A DNA stretch of 5,112 nt from Candidatus Methanophaga sp. GoMg3.2 (GTDB lineage Archaea > Halobacteriota > Syntropharchaeia > Alkanophagales > Methanospirareceae). Below the pieces are notes generated by a model, which made no database searches, was not told where the DNA came from, and saw only the letters and a program-made list of their open reading frames with translations. Both the position numbers and the translations under genes were made by a program. The stretch spans positions 1 through 5,112 of the forward strand of contig QBUN01000246.1 in NCBI GenBank assembly GCA_013180565.1, given 5' to 3'. Below are positions 1 to 5,112 of this stretch, piece after piece. Position 1 is the first letter of the stretch. The number at the start of each line of letters is the position of its first letter.

Positions 1-2
1 AA

Positions 3-3000
3 GTACATGGGGCAACTCACGTTTTTTCTGCTCAATTTAGGCGTTTCCCCTTTGTTACTCAAACTAATGCAGTAATGCCCGTTGACATTTACATGGGCAA
101 AGTAACTGGAAAGAATAATGATGTTTTAACAGTGCAAATTGAATATAAACCAGATTATTCACACCCTCATAATTGGGTATCTTATAGTGCCACATCCCAA
201 TGGACTGTATCGAATAGCAATGCAATAAATGAAATAATGGTTGGAGATTATATCGAAATAGCAGGTTATCTCGGAGTAGGAAGTGAAGGTGACAGCATAT
301 GTATATGTAAAATGAGATCAAGCGAAGAAAAAATCATAACTGATGTTTATGGCGATCCCGATTATTTAGTGCCTGTTCACGCATATATAGAGCATCCGAG
401 AGTTTTAAATCCTCCATTACTAGGTGATTATATAATAACATATGAGAATACTCCTGATTGTTCAAAATATCCTAGTGGTTCTTTTGGTTGTAACGTCGAA
501 GCTAAATATAGCGATGTTACTATTTCTAATGGAAATGAACAGCTAAAGAGCCAACGATTATACCCCGGTCGGAGTTTCAAATATGAGGATAAGGGAAGAG
601 GATATAATATAGATATTGCTTTCAATTCAGGAGAAGCTCCGGCATATCCCGATTGCACTGATCAGCCATGTTTCGGCCCGCAGGCATTTTCTGATTTTAC
701 AATACATATCAAGAAAATAGAAGAAATGATGCCCGACTTAATAATCCAGGACATATCTTGGAGTCCTTCAAATCCAAAACAGGGAGATACAATAACATTC
801 ATAGTGACGGTAAAGAATCAAGGCAAGGGAGATGCTGGGGCTTCTTATGTATATTACTACATCAATGACTCTTATGTGGATTGCGATTATGTACCGTCGC
901 TCCCTGCTGATTCAACTTCTATTCAACCGTTCGCACTGGCAGCAGATAAGCGCGTGTCCACGCTGCTTGATGATCCAACTTTCACTCAACAATCATTCAC
1001 ATGGACTGCGAACAAATGCGGAGATGTTCAGGTAAATGCTGTAGCAGATGCGACTAATGTAGTGATTGAGAGCAATGAAGGGAATAACCAGAAAATAGAA
1101 ACTGTAAACGTTGTCTGCCCAAAGAAACAGGTCCATAACATCGACACAGGCAAAGATTTCGCAACCATTCAGGCGGCGATAGATGATTCTGACACTGGAC
1201 ATACAATTACCGTTGATCCTGGAACTTACACAGAGAATGTAGATGTTACCAAATCCTTAACAATCAAATCAACCTCTGGTAATCCCAAAGATACAATCGT
1301 TCAGGTTGCGGTTTCAAATCAGAATTATCAGAATGTCTTTACCGTAACAGCAGATAATGTGCATATAGATGGCTTCACAATAAAAGGAGCCAGTTACTTC
1401 TGGTGCTCTGGAATATGGCTTAATAGCAATAATTGCATTATATCTAATAACACTTTTGAGGGCAATGCAATTGGTATCTGGATCCACCCACCCTCTTTGG
1501 GCAATAATGTAATTAGAAATAATAAGTTCTCAAGCAGTTCTGGATATTCCCCTTCTACCGCACTCTACCTTGAAGCAGCAAACAATAAAATCTACCTCAA
1601 CAACTTCATAATTGGCATGGAGTGGGGAAGCGGCAATGTTTGGAACTCCCCTACGCAAATTACATACGAGTACGCAGGTAACACATTCACAAACTACCTC
1701 GGGAACTACTGGGATGATTACAGGGACTCAGATGCGAATGGAGATGGAATTTGGGACCATCCTTACAGCATATGTGATGAAGATACGGATTATCATCCGC
1801 TGGTGAAGGGGTTTGAGCACTATATCCCAACGACAGTAGAGACCGGAACCTTAGTAGTAAATGTCTACAATGTTAATGGAAATCCCGCTGCAAAAGTCGG
1901 CGGAACTACAACGGTTCAACTGTTCAAATCAGGAGAAACATCTCCAATTGCAGAGCAAACGATAGATGGAGAGAGCAAAGCAATGTTTACTGTTCCAGCC
2001 GGGGAATACTACTTCAATGTAGGGCATGACCCGCAAGTGGAACAAGGGGCTGTGGAATTTTGGGGACAGCAGAAGGATATACCTATTACCTCTGGAACAA
2101 CAACCACGATAGATTTTTACAGGTATAATCCTTATGTTGAAGGATTTTCTGCGGAAAAGAGTCCTGTGGCTATAAAAACTCCCGTAAATATCAATGTTAT
2201 CATCAAAGTGCCATCAAATTACCCTTTTGCTAGTGAACACGTAATGGCAAAAATTATCCTGAGGGATGAGGATGAATATGAAGTCTATCGAGCTACGAGT
2301 AGTGCGAGGGAGGTTCAAAAGGGAACTAGTACTACTTTCTCGTTCTCTTATACGCCGACCGAAGGCGGAAAGTATTACGGTCTTGCGAAAGCATACGTTG
2401 GTGGAAGCGGGGAGCTATGCACAGATAACTTTGATTGGACGGAATTGTTTGAAGTCGGAACAGAGAACCAACCACCAACCGCCGGTTTCACATACTCTCC
2501 AAAAAATCCAATGGCCTATCAAAATATCGTTTTTGACGCTTCTAATTCGGAAGACCTTGACGGTACAATCACAAATTACAAATGGAACTTTGGAGATGAA
2601 ACAACAGGATTTGGAAAGGTAACAACGCATTCCTATGCTGAGAGTGGAACTTATGATGTAACATTAATTGTAACAGATGATGATGATGCGACTGATTCAA
2701 CATCAAAAGAGATTATGGTAGGTGCGGATATAGAAGAAATCACAATTGGAAAACTTTTAGAGCGTTTATATGAAAACCCCGATAGTGTTGTTGATAAAAG
2801 ATTCACTACAAGTGGTTGGGTTTTGGTATCCAGTCATGAAGGACATAAAGGAGTCAAAATCCTCTGGAACATTCTTAGGATGTTAATTCTGATAGGTACT
2901 GCAACTAAGGGTGATATAGGAGAAGTCCCGCCACACTTGTTAGTGCTGGATTTCATGGGCATAATCTCAAATTCCATTGAAGACCAAAACTACTGCGATA

Positions 3001-4340
3001 CTTATAAAGGATTACCATATATTGAAGCTTATGCTACCAGTGAAGAATTATGGGCAAAATCACATGATGTCGTGAACATGAAAGGTGTAGTCAAGAAGGT
3101 AAACGTCCTAGGGGGTACAATTTATCGGTTTGAAGTTGAGGAGATGGATATAAACTCGGAATATGCTAATATAGAAGAGTTAGAAAACTTAAATGAAGGG
3201 GATCCTGTTAAGTTAATGGCTGTGGTTGGCGAACGCCTAGAAATATCGATAATGAGCCCCTTAGGGCTAAGCGCTATTTACTACATTCAGCCCAAACAGC
3301 CCATCAATATACTTGGCAAAGCACTTGTTAAAGTGGAAGGAACAATAGAAGACATTAAAGTAATAGAAGAAAGGGAGAAACAGCGATATGAGTATTATCT
3401 CAAAGCCGATAGTGTAGAGAAGATACTGTCCTTTAAAAAGACACCAACAATGGTAGCAAAAACTCAGACAATATTTATACATTGTCCCGTCAACGCTACA
3501 ATCACCGACCAACACGGAAGAATCATCTCAGACGATGGCACAAACGAGATACCAGATGCTGATATGCTCTTAACAACTGAAACGAAGATATTTTATCTGC
3601 CAGCAGATCTCACGTATTTAACAGAGATTGACGCATATGACACTGGCACATTCAACTTCACAAGGGTTTCGCCGATTGGAAAGGATATTTCGATAACTAA
3701 ATTTGAGAATATTTCTGTAACGGCAAGCACAAAAGCATTCGTTGAGATAGAACCCGGTGTTACAGACTATACGATGAGTATAGATTACGATGGAGATGGA
3801 GCAACAGATGAAGAAAAGAGTCCGGATGTAAATGAGACGATAGACGTGGAGCAAAACTCGTATTCAATCCAGCTCCACAGCGGCTGGAACCTGATCTCAA
3901 TACCACTCGTGCCAGAAGATACTAATATTGATTCGGTATTTTCATCCATGACAGGTAATTACAGCATAGTTTGGACAACAACAAGTACTGGTGGCTGGAA
4001 ATCGTCTAACCAGGCATTTGGTAAACTGACTGAGATAACCGTAGACAAAGGATATTTGATTTACATGACAGCACCCGATACGTTAGTAATAGAGGGCACC
4101 AAGCCCGACACTACCACCATAGACTTAGTTAATGGTTGGAATTTAGTAGGGTATCCATCCCGGGCAACCCGTTCAATTACCGATGTTTTGTCAGGTGTTA
4201 CTTATGATGTTGTCTGGACAACCACCAGCACAGGAGGATGGAAGTCGTCTAATCAAGCATTTGGTAAGCTAACCGATATGTCTCCGGGTAAGGGATATAC
4301 GGTATATGCACAGACATCCGGGAGTTATACCGTAAGTTAA
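3..4340 (+). CDS. Giant modular surface protein (CARDB, NosD beta-helix, PKD, GWNL repeats), 5' partial
   Basis: This is probably an exported adhesion or matrix protein; no enzyme motif is visible. Residues are numbered from the first in-frame ATG at 75. An OB-like strand set lies at about 1-86, followed by an unassigned beta-rich part to 215 with close Cys pairs (C129/C139, C194/C199). CARDB spans 220-349 (PDLIIQDISWSP, NEGNN). A pectin-lyase/NosD beta-helix spans 353-583 (FATIQAAID, GTYTENV, GNYWDDY with an Asp-rich loop at 543-561). A CnaB-like module lies at about 591-655 and a second Ig-like module at about 676-795. PKD spans 798-883 (WNFGDE, SGTYDVTLIVTD). An OB-like pair covers about 887-1117. 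A conserved beta domain covers about 1126-1255 with a DYDGDGATDE loop at 1237-1246. Two GWNL repeats fill 1270-1421. The frame stays open from 75 back to base 3 with no other start codon. ATG 75 has neither a Shine-Dalgarno sequence nor a signal peptide after it, so the true start and any signal peptide lie upstream of the window. No C-terminal membrane anchor is seen. Domain names are firm for CARDB, beta-helix and PKD; the OB calls are tentative. Confidence 0.9.
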   Translation, partial: VHGATHVFSAQFRRFPFVTQTNAVMPVDIYMGKVTGKNNDVLTVQIEYKPDYSHPHNWVSYSATSQWTVSNSNAINEIMVGDYIEIAGYLGVGSEGDSICICKMRSSEEKIITDVYGDPDYLVPVHAYIEHPRVLNPPLLGDYIITYENTPDCSKYPSGSFGCNVEAKYSDVTISNGNEQLKSQRLYPGRSFKYEDKGRGYNIDIAFNSGEAPAYPDCTDQPCFGPQAFSDFTIHIKKIEEMMPDLIIQDISWSPSNPKQGDTITFIVTVKNQGKGDAGASYVYYYINDSYVDCDYVPSLPADSTSIQPFALAADKRVSTLLDDPTFTQQSFTWTANKCGDVQVNAVADATNVVIESNEGNNQKIETVNVVCPKKQVHNIDTGKDFATIQAAIDDSDTGHTITVDPGTYTENVDVTKSLTIKSTSGNPKDTIVQVAVSNQNYQNVFTVTADNVHIDGFTIKGASYFWCSGIWLNSNNCIISNNTFEGNAIGIWIHPPSLGNNVIRNNKFSSSSGYSPSTALYLEAANNKIYLNNFIIGMEWGSGNVWNSPTQITYEYAGNTFTNYLGNYWDDYRDSDANGDGIWDHPYSICDEDTDYHPLVKGFEHYIPTTVETGTLVVNVYNVNGNPAAKVGGTTTVQLFKSGETSPIAEQTIDGESKAMFTVPAGEYYFNVGHDPQVEQGAVEFWGQQKDIPITSGTTTTIDFYRYNPYVEGFSAEKSPVAIKTPVNINVIIKVPSNYPFASEHVMAKIILRDEDEYEVYRATSSAREVQKGTSTTFSFSYTPTEGGKYYGLAKAYVGGSGELCTDNFDWTELFEVGTENQPPTAGFTYSPKNPMAYQNIVFDASNSEDLDGTITNYKWNFGDETTGFGKVTTHSYAESGTYDVTLIVTDDDDATDSTSKEIMVGADIEEITIGKLLERLYENPDSVVDKRFTTSGWVLVSSHEGHKGVKILWNILRMLILIGTATKGDIGEVPPHLLVLDFMGIISNSIEDQNYCDTYKGLPYIEAYATSEELWAKSHDVVNMKGVVKKVNVLGGTIYRFEVEEMDINSEYANIEELENLNEGDPVKLMAVVGERLEISIMSPLGLSAIYYIQPKQPINILGKALVKVEGTIEDIKVIEEREKQRYEYYLKADSVEKILSFKKTPTMVAKTQTIFIHCPVNATITDQHGRIISDDGTNEIPDADMLLTTETKIFYLPADLTYLTEIDAYDTGTFNFTRVSPIGKDISITKFENISVTASTKAFVEIEPGVTDYTMSIDYDGDGATDEEKSPDVNETIDVEQNSYSIQLHSGWNLISIPLVPEDTNIDSVFSSMTGNYSIVWTTTSTGGWKSSNQAFGKLTEITVDKGYLIYMTAPDTLVIEGTKPDTTTIDLVNGWNLVGYPSRATRSITDVLSGVTYDVVWTTTSTGGWKSSNQAFGKLTDMSPGKGYTVYAQTSGSYTVS
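3882..4133 (+). repeat. C-terminal GWNL repeat, unit 1 (coding)
   Basis: This is the first of two tandem protein repeats of about 84 residues (residues 1270-1353). It opens with GWNLISIPL and carries the core that starts VWTTTSTGG and ends FGKLT at 3969-4031, followed by a DKGYLIYM strand. Repeats of the form 'GWNLIS-P ... W ... GKGY-V' are common at the C-termini of archaeal and bacterial surface proteins, where they form small beta domains. A role in anchoring or binding is an inference. Confidence 0.85.
4134..4337 (+). repeat. C-terminal GWNL repeat, unit 2 (coding)
   Basis: The second unit (residues 1354-1421) opens with GWNLVGYP and ends at the stop codon. Its core at 4212-4274 encodes exactly the same 21 residues as the core of unit 1, 243 bases upstream, and is followed by GKGYTVYA, matching the DKGYLIYM of unit 1. 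The two units differ freely outside the core, so this is an old duplication and not a recent copy. Confidence 0.85.
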
Positions 4341-4367
4341 ATAAAAATGGGAGATAATAAAAATAAA

Positions 4368-4375
4368 AGGAGGGG
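4368..4375 (+). promoter_or_regulatory. Shine-Dalgarno sequence of the downstream secreted-protein gene
   Basis: AGGAGGGG matches the anti-Shine-Dalgarno end of 16S rRNA very well and lies nine bases before ATG 4385. It fixes that start codon. The 44-base gap between the two genes leaves little room for an archaeal TATA/BRE promoter plus leader, so the downstream gene is probably co-transcribed with the long gene. Confidence 0.8.
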
Positions 4376-4384
4376 AACCAAAAG

Positions 4385-5050
4385 ATGAAGACTATAGCAA
4401 CAATATTGATATGTTTGGTTGCAATTGCATTGAGTCTAGAGAGCGTAAGTGCAATTACACCTATTGCATTGGATGTGAATTTACTGGAGGGTGGTGCAAA
4501 TATTGACGCAAACAAAATTGTCACGATATATTACAATACAGAAGATGCATCAATACCTCCCAATCCACTTCCTGTTAGCATAAATACTGTGGATGATTTA
4601 GACCATGTTGAAGGACCTATTTATGCCTGGGGATTATACGACTCAGGTTATAATCCGTGTACAAGTGGACCAGATTGCAAATTCAAACTCTATGCATGTA
4701 TAGGCATATATTCACCTGGAACAGATATAGTTATTCAAGTTGAAGGTTACGAAGATTATACCTTTCCAAGTGTGACAAGTAATGTGGGACCCGTGGATGT
4801 TGATCTAACTCCTAAGGAAACTACATCACCTTCCGCCATCGTACTCTACCCGAACGGCGGGGAATCCATACCAGTTGGAACGCAGGTGCAGGTAAGTGCA
4901 CATGCGACTGATGATAATGCAGTAACGAGTGTAACCTTCTATTATACGGCGGATAGTGGCTCAAACTGGAATGAAATAGGAGCAGGAACAAAAGTTTCAG
5001 GATCAGATAATGATGGGATATGGAATAAATCATGGAACACTAATGGTTGA
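4385..5050 (+). CDS. Secreted protein with C-terminal, apparently truncated Ig-like domain
   Basis: This encodes a 221-residue exported protein that I do not recognise as a named family. Residues 1-23 form a signal peptide: Lys2, a hydrophobic core rich in Ile, Leu and Ala, and a VSA cleavage site before Ile24. Cys10 lies inside the core and is not a lipobox. Residues 24-145 are beta-rich and contain C92, C98 and C105. They end with a strand pattern (IVIQVEGYEDYTF ... VDVDLTP) like CnaB or carboxypeptidase-regulatory-type folds. Residues 149-221 are an Ig-like domain (YPNGGESIPVGTQVQV, VTSVTFYY, WNEIG). Such domains normally continue after the 'WNTNG' position with a GTY-I-A-A-D type strand, which is missing here, so the protein seems to end about 20-25 residues early. 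There is no membrane anchor. The start is set by the strong Shine-Dalgarno sequence and the signal peptide. A surface or binding role, perhaps alongside the long upstream protein, is an inference. Confidence 0.87.
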   Translation: MKTIATILICLVAIALSLESVSAITPIALDVNLLEGGANIDANKIVTIYYNTEDASIPPNPLPVSINTVDDLDHVEGPIYAWGLYDSGYNPCTSGPDCKFKLYACIGIYSPGTDIVIQVEGYEDYTFPSVTSNVGPVDVDLTPKETTSPSAIVLYPNGGESIPVGTQVQVSAHATDDNAVTSVTFYYTADSGSNWNEIGAGTKVSGSDNDGIWNKSWNTNG

Positions 5051-5073
5051 GTTTGGAATAAAGGTAGGACACT
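5021..5073 (+). repeat. Imperfect short direct repeat spanning the stop codon
   Basis: TGGAATAAA occurs at 5021-5029 and again at 5054-5062, exactly 33 bases (11 codons) later. Each copy is followed by a similar stretch: TCATGGAACACT after the first and GGTAGGACACT after the second. The TGA stop of the secreted-protein gene lies between the copies, so the reading frame before and after the stop would give WNKSWNT and WNKGRTL. This could be slippage, a small rearrangement or chance. Confidence 0.45.
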
Positions 5074-5112
5074 CAGCCATACCCTACACATATTAGATTA
5101 TAATTAATAATA
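5051..5112. other. Non-coding 3' tail with no recognisable gene
   Basis: These 62 bases follow the TGA stop. The same frame stays open for 18 codons and then meets TAA at 5105-5107, and its translation does not look like the missing end of the Ig domain. The last 25 bases are very AT-rich. No clear hairpin-plus-T-run terminator or promoter can be defended. Confidence 0.5.

Noticed and set aside
64..321. Reverse-strand open frame of 85 codons
   Set aside because: It lies wholly within the long gene, is rich in Cys, His, Leu and Tyr without domain pattern, and has no ribosome site. It is a shadow of the coding strand, as are the other reverse-strand frames at 428-658, 993-1202, 2415-2630, 3267-3515, 3618-3854, 4249-4524 and 4821-5033.
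2266..2622. Forward open frame of 118 codons inside the long gene
   Set aside because: It overlaps the Ig and PKD coding region in another frame, is Arg/Lys/Ser-rich without a recognisable domain, and the main frame is clearly the real one. The smaller forward frames at 832-1035 and 1612-1806 are rejected for the same reason.
2676..2687. Four GAT triplets in a row
   Set aside because: They encode the Asp run that follows the PKD VTD motif, a common feature in PKD domains, and are too short to treat as a repeat element.
2850..2903. Hydrophobic run (residues 926-943) considered as a membrane segment
   Set aside because: It contains Lys928, Asn932 and Arg935 within the stretch and sits between OB-like strands, so a buried or amphipathic helix is more likely than a transmembrane anchor.
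3254..3268. Short inverted repeat AGCCC-CTTA-GGGCT
   Set aside because: The stem is only five base pairs, lies in coding sequence, and is not followed by a T-run, so it is not a terminator.
5080..5112. AT-rich end considered as an archaeal promoter or terminator
   Set aside because: There is no downstream gene in the window to anchor a TATA/BRE call and no clear T-run for a terminator.

Overview
The window looks like part of an archaeal genome, most likely a methanogen or methane-oxidising (ANME-type) member of the Methanomicrobia/Halobacteriota. This placement is an inference from protein style. The long gene combines CARDB, NosD-type beta-helix, PKD and C-terminal GWNL modules, a mix familiar from the surface proteins of those archaea. 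DNA is moderately AT-rich by eye. No rRNA, tRNA, CRISPR array, transposase or other mobile element was recognised.

Layout: two genes on the + strand fill almost the whole window. Positions 3-4340 hold one very long reading frame that is already open at the left edge, so it is a gene lacking its 5' end. It encodes a giant modular extracellular protein. In order it has an OB-like N-terminal piece, an unassigned cysteine-containing beta-rich region, a CARDB domain, a right-handed beta-helix, two Ig/CnaB-like modules, a PKD domain, a region resembling two OB-folds, a conserved beta domain with a calcium-type Asp loop, and two tandem GWNL repeats. A 44-base gap containing a strong Shine-Dalgarno sequence separates it from a smaller gene at 4385-5050. 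That gene encodes a secreted protein with a clear signal peptide, a small beta-rich domain and a C-terminal Ig-like domain that appears to stop early. The last 62 bases hold no recognisable gene.

The two genes are probably co-transcribed. Both look like exported, beta-rich, non-enzymatic surface or extracellular matrix proteins suited to adhesion or binding of carbohydrate or protein. No catalytic residues are evident in either. The most notable points are the OB-like segments inside an exported protein, the near-perfect protein-level conservation of a 21-residue core between the two C-terminal repeats despite saturated silent changes, and the apparently truncated Ig domain followed by a short in-frame direct repeat.
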